Notes: generated from the letters alone by a model not told the origin. A stretch of 64,000 bases of DNA from RGIG1995 sp045652425 (GCA_045652425.1 JAZRUG010000048.1:1-64000); one strand, 5' to 3'. Positions 16,889-25,670 are shown, counted from the stretch's first letter. Program-made: numbers and translations.

Positions 16889-16913
16889 CAAAATACGACG
16901 TATCGTATATAAT
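16885..16913 (+). promoter_or_regulatory. Sigma-A promoter of metK, overlapping the ribU stop codon
   Basis: TTGACA (16885-16890), 17 bases, TATAAT (16908-16913). The ribU stop TGA at 16886-16888 is inside the -35 hexamer. No separate terminator for ribU is seen. Confidence 0.85.
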
Positions 16914-16940
16914 ACTTATTGTCGATTTAAATGAATATTC

Positions 16941-17039
16941 CCTTATCAAGAGCGACGGAGGGACAGGCCCTGTGATGTCGCGGCAACCTGTAATTTAGTC
17001 AAGGTGCCAAATCCTGCGGAAATGTCCGAAAGATGAGGT
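16941..17039 (+). promoter_or_regulatory. SAM-I riboswitch (S box)
   Basis: The S-box blocks are present in order: CTTATCAAGAGCGACGGAGG, GACAGGCCCTGTGATG, CGCGGCAACC, AAGGTGCCAAATCC and GAAAGATGAGG. It senses S-adenosylmethionine and is followed by a terminator, so metK transcription should stop when SAM is high. The match to consensus is full length. Confidence 0.96.
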
Positions 17040-17047
17040 TTTTATTT

Positions 17048-17078
17048 TGCCGCTTCTTTCGAGGCGGTTTTTGTTTTG
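17048..17078 (+). terminator. Riboswitch-controlled terminator upstream of metK
   Basis: CCGCTTC - TTTC - GAGGCGG (one T-G pair), then TTTTTGTTTTGTTT. Expression platform of the SAM-I riboswitch. Confidence 0.9.
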
Positions 17079-17117
17079 TTTAAAAATTTAGTTAGAATAT
17101 ATGGAGGAAAAAGAAAA

Positions 17118-18296
17118 GTGAAGAAATTTTTGTTTACATCGGAATCTGTAACAGAGGGACATCCCGATAAAGTTTGCGATAAGATAAGTGATGCTGTTCT
17201 TGACGCTATGTTAAGAGAAGATCCAAAATCAAGAGTAGCTTGTGAAACTGTTGTTACGACAGGTCTTGTTATGGTTATGGGTGAAATTACAACCAAGGCT
17301 CATATAGATATTCAGTCTGTTGTAAGAAATACGATTAAAGAAATCGGTTATACAAAGTCGGATTATGGCTTCAGCTATGACTCATGCGCGGTTATTAACT
17401 CTATCCACGAGCAGTCTCCCGATATTGCTATGGGTGTTAATGAGTCAGAAGAAGCTAAAAGAGGTGAGTTTTCCGACAATCTCAACGAGGGTGCAGGGGA
17501 CCAGGGTATGATGTTTGGTTATGCTTGTAACGAAACAGAAGAGCTTATGCCTATGCCTATTTCACTTTCACATAAACTTGCAAAACAGCTTACAAAGGTT
17601 AGAAAAGAAGGCAAACTTACATATCTCCGTCCCGACGGTAAGACACAGGTAACTGTAGAATACGTAGACGATAAGCCCGTTCGAGTTGATACCGTTCTTA
17701 TATCTACACAGCATGATCCTGAAGTTTCGCAGGAACAGATAAAAAATGATCTTATTGATAACGTTATCAGACCTATTATCCCTGCTGAATTGCTTGACAA
17801 AGATACAAAGTATTTTGTTAACCCCACAGGCAGATTCGTAATTGGCGGACCTGCCGGCGACTCCGGTCTTACGGGCAGAAAGATTATAGTTGATACTTAC
17901 GGCGGTTATGCAAGACACGGTGGCGGCGCATTCTCCGGTAAGGACCCGACGAAAGTTGACCGTTCGGCAGCTTATGCGGCTCGTTACATAGCAAAAAATA
18001 TCGTTGCTTCGGGTGTTGCTGATAAGTGCGAAGTTGAAATTGCATACGCTATCGGTGTTGCAAAGCCTCTTTCCGTTATGATTGATACGTTCGGAACGGG
18101 TAAGATAAGTGAAGAAAAACTTTCCGAAATCGTAACCGAGCTCGTTGACCTTAGACCTTCTGCTATTATAGAGAGATTTGATCTTCGCCGTCCTATTTAC
18201 AGTCCTGTTGCCGCATACGGTCACATGGGCAGAGAAGATATTGACGCTCCTTGGGAAAAGATCGATATTGCACAGAAGATTAAGAAATATTTATAA
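17118..18296 (+). CDS. metK: S-adenosylmethionine synthetase
   Basis: Makes S-adenosylmethionine from methionine and ATP. GHPDK near the N-terminus, GAGDQGMMFGYA (the loop hexapeptide signature) and GGGAFSGKDPTKVDRS (the second signature) are intact; the 392-residue length is normal. I start at GTG 17118, giving (V)KKFLFTSESVTEGHPDK, with TGGAGG ten bases upstream; the in-frame ATG at 17076 lies in the riboswitch terminator. Single gene under a SAM-I riboswitch, giving feedback by its own product. Confidence 0.97.
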   Translation: MKKFLFTSESVTEGHPDKVCDKISDAVLDAMLREDPKSRVACETVVTTGLVMVMGEITTKAHIDIQSVVRNTIKEIGYTKSDYGFSYDSCAVINSIHEQSPDIAMGVNESEEAKRGEFSDNLNEGAGDQGMMFGYACNETEELMPMPISLSHKLAKQLTKVRKEGKLTYLRPDGKTQVTVEYVDDKPVRVDTVLISTQHDPEVSQEQIKNDLIDNVIRPIIPAELLDKDTKYFVNPTGRFVIGGPAGDSGLTGRKIIVDTYGGYARHGGGAFSGKDPTKVDRSAAYAARYIAKNIVASGVADKCEVEIAYAIGVAKPLSVMIDTFGTGKISEEKLSEIVTELVDLRPSAIIERFDLRRPIYSPVAAYGHMGREDIDAPWEKIDIAQKIKKYL

Positions 18297-18301
18297 CAAA
18301 C

Positions 18302-18342
18302 ATCCCCCCTTATTGCATATTATGTGAATAAGGGGGATTCTT
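18302..18342 (+). terminator. Hairpin after metK, probable terminator
   Basis: ATCCCCCCTTA / TAAGGGGGAT with a long loop, followed by TCTT. The T-tract is weak and the right arm supplies the purine-rich AAGGGGGA that serves as ribosome binding site for the next small gene, so read-through is likely. Confidence 0.55.
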
Positions 18343-18660
18343 ATGTTAAAAACACTTTTTGATATTATACTTGCATTTCTTGCTGTTTACGGCGGATATT
18401 GCTTATATATAAATTTAATCTACATATTCTTTTGCAAAGATAAATCAAATATTTGCTTGGCATATATTCTGAAAGAAGAAAAAAATAATTTTTCTGAAAT
18501 TTTTTTGGCAAAAAAGGCCTTTTTGGGGAGAAGTCGTGTTATAATAGTGATAGAATGTGATTCGGGAAATATTGACTCGAATAACGTATGTAAAGAAGCG
18601 GCGGAAACACCTGTTTACCGTGCAGAAAGGATAGACAGATATGAAGGAAATTATCATTAA
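18343..18660 (+). CDS. Small hypothetical membrane protein
   Basis: A 105-residue frame with an AAGGGGGA ribosome binding site. It has one or two hydrophobic helices at the N-terminus (about residues 4-30), then a basic/polar stretch and a hydrophobic VIIVIE strand, and a polar C-terminus. Its last 20 bases overlap the start of recD2, which suggests translational coupling. I do not recognise a family. An A/T-rich run at 18478-18520 gives a lysine-rich middle. It may be a true small protein, or only the first half may be real. Confidence 0.5.
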   Translation: MLKTLFDIILAFLAVYGGYCLYINLIYIFFCKDKSNICLAYILKEEKNNFSEIFLAKKAFLGRSRVIIVIECDSGNIDSNNVCKEAAETPVYRAERIDRYEGNYH

Positions 18661-20875
18661 TGAAGAATTGAATGATGATAAGGCTGAAATTGCAGGAACG
18701 GTTGAACATATTATATATCAAAGCGAAGAAAGCGGTTATACGGTTTGCGAAGTAGCGACCGAAAACAACGAACTTTTTACCGTTGTGGGTGATATGCCGT
18801 TTTTGGGGGCAGGTGAAATGATAAAGGCTGTCGGAAAATGGACTCTTCATCAGACTTTTGGAAGACAGTTCCGAGTTGAATACTATGAAAAAGAACTTCC
18901 CGCAACGGAAAATGCTATTTTGAAATATCTGTCGTCACGCGCAATAAAGGGAATAGGCCCTTCTATTGCTTTGAAAATTGTAGGTCAATATGGGGTGGAT
19001 TCTTTTGATGTTATTGAAAACCACCCCGAGTGGCTTGCTGAAATTCCCGGTATTTCTCTCAAAAAAGCAAAGATTATGTCAGAGGATTTTAAGGCACAAT
19101 TCGGCCTTCGTTCCGTTATGATGTTTTGCAGGGACTTTTTCGGACCTGCACTCGCCGTAAGAATATATAAAAAATGGGGAAGCGGTTCTATTGACGTTAT
19201 AAAAAGAAACCCCTATATTCTTTGTGATGAAATACACGGTATAGGCTTTGAAAAAGCAGATAACGTTGCAAGAAGTCTTGGTATAGAAAATTACAGAGAA
19301 GAGCGTATAAAGGCGGGAGTTAAATATCTTCTTTTATATAACGGTACCCAAAACGGTCATATGTTTCTTCCGTTGGACAAGCTTATCCCTGCTGTTACTC
19401 AAACACTTGCTACCGACGAGGATATTGCTTTAAAGGCTATTGAAGAATTGGTTTCGTTGAATCAAATTGTTATAAAGAAATATAACGGCAGATCGTGCGT
19501 TTATCTGCAGAATTATTACGAAGCGGAAAAATACGTTTCAGAAAAATTACAGATGCTTGATAACTTCTGCCCAAAGATAGAAACGTCAGATATTGGCAGA
19601 ATGATAATGCGTATAGAAAGCGAATTCGGCGTTGAATATGCGGCAATGCAGAAAAAGGCTATTGTAAATTCGGTAAACAACGGCGTTATGGTTTTGACGG
19701 GAGGCCCCGGTACGGGTAAAACTACCGTTATTCGCGCGGTTATCAGAGTGTTTGACGAACTTGGATATAAGATTGCACTTGCTGCGCCGACAGGTCGCGC
19801 GGCTAAAAGAATGAGCGAATCAACTTTACAAGAGGCGAAGACTATTCACCGTCTTTTAGAGATGGATTATTCAAATGATAAGCAACCGGTATTCCGCAGA
19901 AACGAATCTATGAAGCTCGAAGAAAACGTCGTTATTATTGACGAGGCTTCAATGGTTGATACTATGTTATTTGCCGCCCTTTTGCATGCGGTAAAACCGG
20001 GAGCAAGACTCATACTTATCGGTGACTCCGATCAGCTTCCGTCGGTTGGCGCGGGTAATGTTTTGAACGATATAATAAAGAGCGACAGATTTAATACTGT
20101 TGAACTAAAGGAAATATTCCGTCAGGAAGAAGAGAGCCTTATTATAACCAATGCTCACGCTATAAACGAGGGCGAATACCCTACGCTAACCTCAAAAAAC
20201 AGCGACTTTTTCTTCTTGCCCAGAGCTGACGATGAGGCAATAGCACGTACTGTTGCTGAACTCTGTGCCGTAAGACTACCCAAGACCTACGGAAAAGATA
20301 TAGTAAATGATATTCAGGTTATTACCCCCTCAAGAAAGGGTAATGCGGGGACCGAGGTGCTTAATTCATTGCTTCAAAGAGCATTGAATCCAAAGAGTGA
20401 ATATAAAAAAGAGAAAAAGGTCAGAGAAGTTGTTTTCCGCGAGGGCGACAAGGTTATGCAGATAAAAAACAACTATGATATTGAGTGGGAAAACGACCGA
20501 AAAGACGGTATTGGAATATTTAACGGAGATATCGGTACAATAAAAGAAATAGACGCGAAGAACGAGCGTATGAAAATAGTATTCGACGATAATAGGTGCG
20601 TTGACTATGACTTTTCGCTTCTTGACGAGCTTGAACATGCTTATGCGATAACAGTTCACAAAAGCCAGGGAAGTGAATATCCCGTTGTTATTATTCCAAT
20701 GTATAATTTTAATGCCAGACTTATGACCAGAAATCTGCTTTATACAGCGGTAACACGTGCTCAAAAGATGGTTATCTTGGTTGGAAGAGCAGAGGTAGTT
20801 CAAAATATGGTTGATACCAATAAGCCGGTAAAAAGATATACCGGTCTTGAAATGATGTTGAGTGAATATGAATGA
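18641..20875 (+). CDS. recD2: RecD2-type SF1B ATP-dependent DNA helicase
   Basis: A 744-residue 5'-3' DNA helicase of the RecD2/YrrC type that acts without RecBC in genome maintenance. The N-terminal OB-like region and helix-hairpin-helix segments (IKGIGPSIALKIVGQYG, IPGISLKKAKIM, IHGIGFEKADNVA) come first. Then the motor follows: Walker A GGPGTGKTT 354-362 (K360), Walker B VIIDEASMVD, motif III LIGDSDQLPSVGAGN, and motif VI region YAITVHKSQGSEYP / LYTAVTRAQK. GAAAGGATAGACAGAT precedes the ATG. It overlaps comF by 14 bases. Confidence 0.95.
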   Translation: MKEIIINEELNDDKAEIAGTVEHIIYQSEESGYTVCEVATENNELFTVVGDMPFLGAGEMIKAVGKWTLHQTFGRQFRVEYYEKELPATENAILKYLSSRAIKGIGPSIALKIVGQYGVDSFDVIENHPEWLAEIPGISLKKAKIMSEDFKAQFGLRSVMMFCRDFFGPALAVRIYKKWGSGSIDVIKRNPYILCDEIHGIGFEKADNVARSLGIENYREERIKAGVKYLLLYNGTQNGHMFLPLDKLIPAVTQTLATDEDIALKAIEELVSLNQIVIKKYNGRSCVYLQNYYEAEKYVSEKLQMLDNFCPKIETSDIGRMIMRIESEFGVEYAAMQKKAIVNSVNNGVMVLTGGPGTGKTTVIRAVIRVFDELGYKIALAAPTGRAAKRMSESTLQEAKTIHRLLEMDYSNDKQPVFRRNESMKLEENVVIIDEASMVDTMLFAALLHAVKPGARLILIGDSDQLPSVGAGNVLNDIIKSDRFNTVELKEIFRQEEESLIITNAHAINEGEYPTLTSKNSDFFFLPRADDEAIARTVAELCAVRLPKTYGKDIVNDIQVITPSRKGNAGTEVLNSLLQRALNPKSEYKKEKKVREVVFREGDKVMQIKNNYDIEWENDRKDGIGIFNGDIGTIKEIDAKNERMKIVFDDNRCVDYDFSLLDELEHAYAITVHKSQGSEYPVVIIPMYNFNARLMTRNLLYTAVTRAQKMVILVGRAEVVQNMVDTNKPVKRYTGLEMMLSEYE

Positions 20876-21605
20876 TTTTAAACTGTTTTTCAAAAAGTTT
20901 TTAGACTTTATCTGCGTTAAAAAATGCGTTGCGTGTAATGAACTGCTTGAGTTTGATTATGAGGGATTTTTATGTCCAAAGTGCGCAAAAGAGTGGGACG
21001 AAGCGAAAAGGACTGTTTGTGAAAGATGTTTTAATATGCACTCAAAATGCCGATGTTCATTTTCAAAACAGTACGTCGACGGTATGCGGCATCTTGCCTT
21101 GTATGACCATACCGACAGAGAATGGGTGGTAAATAAAATTGTTTATGCGCTGAAAAAGAGCAATGCCGAAGAGGTTTTTGAATTTGTCGCAAGAGAAATG
21201 GCAGAAAGTCTTATTGATGAAAAATCGCTTAAAAATGCGGTTTTTGTAGGTGTTCCGAGGAGTCCAAAGTCGGTGAGAAAATACGGTTATGACCATGCGA
21301 AAAAACTGGCAAAGAAACTTGCAGAAATAACAGGCTGTGAATATGCGGATGCATTAGGTCATCACGGCGGAGTGGTTGAGCAGAAGACGTTAAATAAATT
21401 GCAAAGAGCTTTGAATGCGAATGAGAATTGCTTTATAAAAGAAAAAGCTATTCTCAAAATAAAGAGTAAAACGGTATTTCTTGTAGACGATATTGCTACT
21501 ACGGGAGCGATGACGGGGGCATGTGCCGAGATTTTGCATGAAAATGGGGCAAAAAAGGTTTTTTGTTTGCTTGCTGCAAAAAATAAGCTCCAAAGGAAAA
21601 AGTGA
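20862..21605 (+). CDS. comF: ComF-family phosphoribosyltransferase-like protein
   Basis: A 247-residue ComFC-type protein. A cysteine zinc-binding head (CVACNELLEFDYEGFLCPKC, CERC, CRC) is followed by a type I PRTase domain with the PRPP loop VFLVDDIATTGAM and a flexible region VGVPRSPKSVRKYGYDHA. The family is needed for DNA uptake in naturally competent species, but its biochemical role is unsettled and the gene is widespread. It overlaps the recD2 3' end; an ATG six bases later is an alternative start. Confidence 0.9.
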   Translation: MNMNDFKLFFKKFLDFICVKKCVACNELLEFDYEGFLCPKCAKEWDEAKRTVCERCFNMHSKCRCSFSKQYVDGMRHLALYDHTDREWVVNKIVYALKKSNAEEVFEFVAREMAESLIDEKSLKNAVFVGVPRSPKSVRKYGYDHAKKLAKKLAEITGCEYADALGHHGGVVEQKTLNKLQRALNANENCFIKEKAILKIKSKTVFLVDDIATTGAMTGACAEILHENGAKKVFCLLAAKNKLQRKK

Positions 21606-21640
21606 TTGATAACAAAATGTAATATATTTGTGAACAACAA

Positions 21641-21677
21641 AAATCCCCTTGACAAAAAGGGGATTTGTTGTTATAAT
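21641..21677 (+). promoter_or_regulatory. Promoter of ylxM-ffh embedded in a comF terminator hairpin
   Basis: TTGACA (21649-21654), 17 bases, TATAAT (21672-21677). The -35 box is the right part of the left arm and the loop of a palindrome AAATCCCCTT-GACAAA-AAGGGGATTT at 21641-21666, followed by TGTTGTT, which can act as the comF terminator. Confidence 0.8.
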
Positions 21678-21711
21678 GTGTAAAGTGTTTTACTTTACAG
21701 GTGGAATTGCG

Positions 21712-22062
21712 ATGAATTATGATGAGAAACTCAATATGTCCTTGCTATATGATTTCTACGGCGACATACTGACTGAACGTCAAAAAGAAATTGCATCACT
21801 TTCATTTGATGAGGATTTGTCGCTCAGAGAGATATCCGAAATTACGGGTATTACACCGCAGGGAGTGCGTGATGCGCTCAACAAGTGCAAAAGTATATTG
21901 ATAGATATGGAAGAAAAGCTTGGACTGCTTTCAAAGTTTTCCGAGAATAAAAAAAATACTGACTACATTATCGAAAAGTTAAATACAATGAAAGAAGAAA
22001 ATCCTCTTCTTTCGGAGGAAATAGACGGCATAATTTCAGTTGCCGAAAAAATGCTTGATTAA
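21712..22062 (+). CDS. ylxM: YlxM/p13-type DNA-binding protein of the SRP operon
   Basis: A 116-residue sigma-70-region-4-like HTH protein. The HTH is LTERQKEIASLSFDEDLSLREISEITGITPQGVRDALNKCK, which is the YlxM family pattern. In Streptococcus YlxM binds SRP components and modulates FtsY/Ffh GTPase activity. I use the ATG at 21712 with AGGTGGA upstream; an earlier in-frame ATG at 21649 falls inside the promoter. It stops 13 bases before ffh and is co-transcribed with it. Confidence 0.92.
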   Translation: MNYDEKLNMSLLYDFYGDILTERQKEIASLSFDEDLSLREISEITGITPQGVRDALNKCKSILIDMEEKLGLLSKFSENKKNTDYIIEKLNTMKEENPLLSEEIDGIISVAEKMLD

Positions 22063-22075
22063 GGAGGCGCATAAT

Positions 22076-23458
22076 ATGACATTTTCAAGTCTTGCGGATA
22101 AATTATCCTCGGCATTTAAGAATTTCAGAAGCAAGGGTAAGCTCACCGAAAGCGATGTCAAAACGGGTATGCGCGAAATCAAGCTTGCGTTGCTTGAAGC
22201 TGACGTTAACTTTAAGGTTGTTAAAGATTTTATAAACAAAGTAACCGAAAGAGCTGTAGGAGCTGATGTGCTTGAAAGCCTTATGCCGGCACAACAGATT
22301 GTAAAAATCGTCAATGAAGAGCTTATTGCTCTTATGGGCGGAACACAGTCGAAATTGACTATTTCACCCAAACCGCCTACGGTTATTATGATGACAGGTC
22401 TTCAGGGGGCAGGTAAAACTACTCATGCGGCAAAACTTGCGGCGCATTTCAAAAAACAGGGTAAAAGACCATTGCTTGTTGCCTGCGACGTTTACAGACC
22501 TGCGGCTATAAAACAGCTTGAAGTTGTTGGTTCGCAGATAGATGTTCCCGTATTTACTATGGGAGATAAGATAAGCCCCGTTGAAATTGCAAAAGCGGGG
22601 GTTGAACACGCAAAGAAAAATGGCTTTGATATGGTTTTCGTTGATACGGCAGGTAGACTGCATATTGATGAAGATATGATGCAAGAGCTGAAAAACATAA
22701 AAGAAAAGGTTGAACCTACTGAAATACTGCTTGTTGTAGACGCTATGACAGGTCAGGACGCGGTAAACGTTGCGCAGTCATTTAATGACCTGCTCGATAT
22801 TACCGGCGTTGTTGTAACCAAGATGGACGGCGATACACGAGGCGGCGCGGTGCTTTCTGTAAGATACGTTACCGGTAAGCCTATTAAGTTTGTCGGTATT
22901 GGTGAGAAGTTAGATGCTATCGAACCATTCCACCCAGACAGAATGGCATCAAGAATACTCGGTATGGGCGATATGCTTTCCCTTATCGAAAAGGCTGAAC
23001 AAGCGTACGACGAGAAAAAAGCAGCAGAGCTTGAACAAAAGCTACGCGAATCAAAGTTTACTCTTACTGATTATCTTGAGCAGTTTGAGCAGATAAGAGG
23101 AATGGGCTCTATGGAACAGCTTATGGGTATGATGCCCGGAGTTAAAGGCCTTGATCTTAAAGATGCTAAAATAGACGAAAAACAGATCGACCGTATGGAA
23201 GCTATCATAAAATCTATGACTGTAAAAGAACGTGAGAACCCCGACATTATTTCTCCGTCAAGAAAAAAGAGAATAGCTTTAGGAAGCGGTACTACGGTTG
23301 AAGACGTTAACCGTTTGCTTAAGCAGTTTGAACAGACTAATAAGCTTATGAAGCAGTTGTCGCAGGGAAAGGGAATACCCGGCCTTGGCGGTTTCGGCGG
23401 ATTCGGTAACAGATATACAAAGAAAAAACTTAAAAAGAACAAGAAAAAGAAAAAATAA
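22076..23458 (+). CDS. ffh: Signal recognition particle protein Ffh
   Basis: A 460-residue SRP54 GTPase that delivers nascent membrane proteins to FtsY. N domain (1-85), G domain with GLQGAGKTT at about 108-116, DTAGRLH, and TKMDGDTRGG; then the methionine-rich M domain (MGSMEQLMGMMPGV ... RKKRIALGSGTTVEDVNRLLKQFE) that binds 4.5S RNA and signal sequences. The tail is glycine-rich then lysine-rich. The ATG at 22076 has TAAGGAGG upstream and begins at the normal MTFSSLADKL. Confidence 0.97.
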   Translation: MTFSSLADKLSSAFKNFRSKGKLTESDVKTGMREIKLALLEADVNFKVVKDFINKVTERAVGADVLESLMPAQQIVKIVNEELIALMGGTQSKLTISPKPPTVIMMTGLQGAGKTTHAAKLAAHFKKQGKRPLLVACDVYRPAAIKQLEVVGSQIDVPVFTMGDKISPVEIAKAGVEHAKKNGFDMVFVDTAGRLHIDEDMMQELKNIKEKVEPTEILLVVDAMTGQDAVNVAQSFNDLLDITGVVVTKMDGDTRGGAVLSVRYVTGKPIKFVGIGEKLDAIEPFHPDRMASRILGMGDMLSLIEKAEQAYDEKKAAELEQKLRESKFTLTDYLEQFEQIRGMGSMEQLMGMMPGVKGLDLKDAKIDEKQIDRMEAIIKSMTVKERENPDIISPSRKKRIALGSGTTVEDVNRLLKQFEQTNKLMKQLSQGKGIPGLGGFGGFGNRYTKKKLKKNKKKKK

Positions 23459-23495
23459 AAATTTAAATATTATATAATTTTTGGAGGACAAAAAA

Positions 23496-23738
23496 ATGGT
23501 AAAAATCAGACTTAAAAGAGTTGGCGCAAAGAAGCAGCCCTTCTACAGAGTAGTAGTTGCAGATTCAAGATCTCCCCGTAATGGCAGATTTATCGAAGAA
23601 ATCGGTTATTACAACCCCTTGACAAATCCTGCTGAAATCAAGATCGACGCTGAAAAGGCAACAAAGTGGATCGGTAACGGCGCTCAGCCCACAGAGACTG
23701 TAAAAGCACTTCTCAAAAAAGCCGGCATCACAGAATAA
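23496..23738 (+). CDS. rpsP: 30S ribosomal protein S16
   Basis: An 80-residue S16 starting MVKIRLKRVGAKKQPFYRVVVADSR, with IGYYNP and the W-I-G-N-GAQPTETVKALLKKAG end. The ATG at 23496 has TTGGAGGA upstream. The ffh-rpsP-khpA order is the common Bacillota arrangement, although rimM, trmD and rplS do not follow here. Confidence 0.97.
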   Translation: MVKIRLKRVGAKKQPFYRVVVADSRSPRNGRFIEEIGYYNPLTNPAEIKIDAEKATKWIGNGAQPTETVKALLKKAGITE

Positions 23739-23759
23739 TTATTTCTGCGGTAAAACACT

Positions 23760-23996
23760 ATGTTGGATTTGAAACAGATTCTCACAGATATTGCGAAAGC
23801 AATAGTTGATGAGCCTGATGCAGTTACCGTAATCGAGAACGACAACGGAAGCAGTGTTGTTTTGACACTCAGCGTTGCGGCCCCGGATATGGGTAAGGTT
23901 ATCGGACGTAACGGCAGAATCGCAAAAGCTATTCGTACCGTTATGAAAGCGGCGGCAAACGCCGACGGTAAAAAAGTTACAGTCGAAATCAGATAA
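23760..23996 (+). CDS. khpA: KH-domain RNA-binding protein KhpA
   Basis: A 78-residue protein formed by a single KH domain, with the GxxG loop in KVIGRNGRIAKAIRTVMKAAA. In streptococci and others it pairs with KhpB (Jag/EloR) and affects cell-wall synthesis and RNA regulation. It follows rpsP after 21 bases and ends the operon at a strong terminator. Confidence 0.94.
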   Translation: MLDLKQILTDIAKAIVDEPDAVTVIENDNGSSVVLTLSVAAPDMGKVIGRNGRIAKAIRTVMKAAANADGKKVTVEIR

Positions 23997-24002
23997 AATA
24001 TA

Positions 24003-24041
24003 AGCCTACGGACTTTAATAATCCGTAGGCTGTATTTTTTT
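24003..24041 (+). terminator. Terminator of ylxM-ffh-rpsP-khpA
   Basis: AGCCTACGGA - loop - TCCGTAGGCT with a TTTTTTT tail seven bases after the khpA stop. Confidence 0.92.
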
Positions 24042-24212
24042 GTGCAAATAAAGAATAGTGGCATAGACCAAGTTAAGCAAGTTCTTTGCCAAGCTTGCTG
24101 TGAAAGAAAGTAGGTCTGTACAGACAATGAAGTATGTACAGACCAGTTATTCAAAGTTCTTTGCCTACTTTCTTTCAAGAAAGTAGGTCTTTCCTTAAAA
24201 GAAAGTAGGGGG
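24042..24212. repeat. Dispersed intergenic repeat block (TACTTTCTT palindrome family)
   Basis: A gene-free stretch between convergent operons. It holds a 10-bp-arm palindrome CTACTTTCTT-TC-AAGAAAGTAG at 24165-24186, the palindrome GTCTGTACAGAC at 24114-24125, and several copies of GAAAGTAGG (near 24105, 24179 and 24199). The same modules recur at 59389-59416, 59527-59552 and 59703-59714. The block runs into the 3' end of the histidine kinase gene. Confidence 0.7.
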
Positions 24213-25670
24213 GGCTTCGGGGAGCTCGAACCAGAAGGTTGAGCCGTGTCCTACGGTACTGTATACACCGTAATATCCTTCGTGAAGCTCTACTATCGAT
24301 TTTACTATGGAAAGCCCAAGTCCCGAGCCCATTTGGGCGCGGCGGTGGAATTTGTCTACCTTGTAGTATCTGTCCCAAATAAGCGGCAACTTATCGGGCT
24401 CAATTCCTTCTCCCGTATCGGTTATCTCTATTCTAACGTAATTATTTCCGTTGTGTTCTGCATTCGTTTGTCTGATTATAACCTTTTTGTCTTCGCCTGT
24501 GTGGGTTACAGCATTGTTTACAAAGTTAAAGAGAACTTGCAAAATCTTCTGTCTGTCTGCATAAACTGTTGCCGACGTTGTTCCGATAAAGCTTATATCG
24601 TAGCCATTCTGGTCAACAAGCCTTTGGTAACGTGCCGCCGCTTCTTTTATAACTTCTGTTATATCAAAACGTTCTTTTTTTAGCTCGAAGGTGTTTGCCT
24701 GAAGTTTTGAAAGGTCGAGTACGTCGTTTACAAGGGAAGTAAGGCGTTTAGATTCGTCAATAATTATCTGTAGGTTTTCTGCAGTCATCTCATTAGGAAT
24801 ATCTCGCATAACCTCACTGTAACCTGTAATAAGTGTTAAAGGTGTGCGCAAATCGTGGCTTATGTTTGCAATAAGTTCGCGTTTTAATACTTCGTTCTTC
24901 TTGAGTTCTGCTGCTGCATAATTAAGACTATCCGAAAGAATTGCTACTTCTTTTGATGAACGCGATGAAAAGTCAGTATCATAATTCCCCTTTGCAAGTT
25001 CGTTTGCCGATTTTGTAAGTTTTTTTAGCGGTCTTGTAAGACTGCTTGAAATTATAAATGATAGTAAAAGGGCGATTGCAAGAAGGGTAATGCTTACATA
25101 AATAAGAATCTTATTGAGTGTCTTAACCGTTGCATCGACCGGTGTAAGTATAGAGTTTATAAAAATAATAACATCTTCTCCGGTACTGTCGGTAATGCAT
25201 TTTGTAAAGATAATGTTTTCTTCAGATGTAGTTTCTTTGTCCTTTACCGAACGGAATACACCTGTTTGTGGATCAAGTTTAAAGCGCTCGTACAATGTTC
25301 CGCCCATACGCTTTGCATCAAGATAAAGCCTTGCGCGGTCTTTATACGATATATTATGAATAACGCAGTTGTGAAGTGCTTCAGTCGATATGATAACCAT
25401 ATTCTTGCTGTCTTGAACTAAAACACATAACTCGTTTTTTCGGGCGATTTCTTCGGTTTTTTCCTCTAACGAAGAACTGTTTAAGTATTCGGATATTTCC
25501 GATGCGCTTTTGTTAAGTTCATTAAGTTTTACTGCTTTGTATATATCATCAAGCAGTACAGTTTGTGTTATCCAAAGTATAACGAGAATAATAACTGTGA
25601 AAATTGCAAGAAAGCCAAAGACCTTCCATTTTATGCTCAAGGGGCTTTTCAGTTTATTTTTGCGTTTCAA
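24195..25670 (-). CDS. Sensor histidine kinase (HAMP-HisKA-HATPase)
   Basis: A 491-residue membrane kinase. Two membrane helices (about 17-39 and 188-210) flank a 150-residue extracellular sensor. HAMP covers about 211-262; the phospho-acceptor is H272 in ANISHDLRTPLT. The N box FVNNAVTHT (about 383-391), G1 DTGEGI and G2 GSGLGLSIV complete the ATPase domain. The start is TTG at 25668-25670, 8 bases after GGGGTGGG and overlapping the response regulator stop by 17 bases. The final residues (PPTFF) and the TAA are supplied by a copy of the intergenic TACTTTCTT repeat, so the native C-terminus has been changed. Partner is the adjacent OmpR-type regulator. Confidence 0.93.
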   Translation of the reverse strand: MKRKNKLKSPLSIKWKVFGFLAIFTVIILVILWITQTVLLDDIYKAVKLNELNKSASEISEYLNSSSLEEKTEEIARKNELCVLVQDSKNMVIISTEALHNCVIHNISYKDRARLYLDAKRMGGTLYERFKLDPQTGVFRSVKDKETTSEENIIFTKCITDSTGEDVIIFINSILTPVDATVKTLNKILIYVSITLLAIALLLSFIISSSLTRPLKKLTKSANELAKGNYDTDFSSRSSKEVAILSDSLNYAAAELKKNEVLKRELIANISHDLRTPLTLITGYSEVMRDIPNEMTAENLQIIIDESKRLTSLVNDVLDLSKLQANTFELKKERFDITEVIKEAAARYQRLVDQNGYDISFIGTTSATVYADRQKILQVLFNFVNNAVTHTGEDKKVIIRQTNAEHNGNNYVRIEITDTGEGIEPDKLPLIWDRYYKVDKFHRRAQMGSGLGLSIVKSIVELHEGYYGVYSTVGHGSTFWFELPEAPPTFF

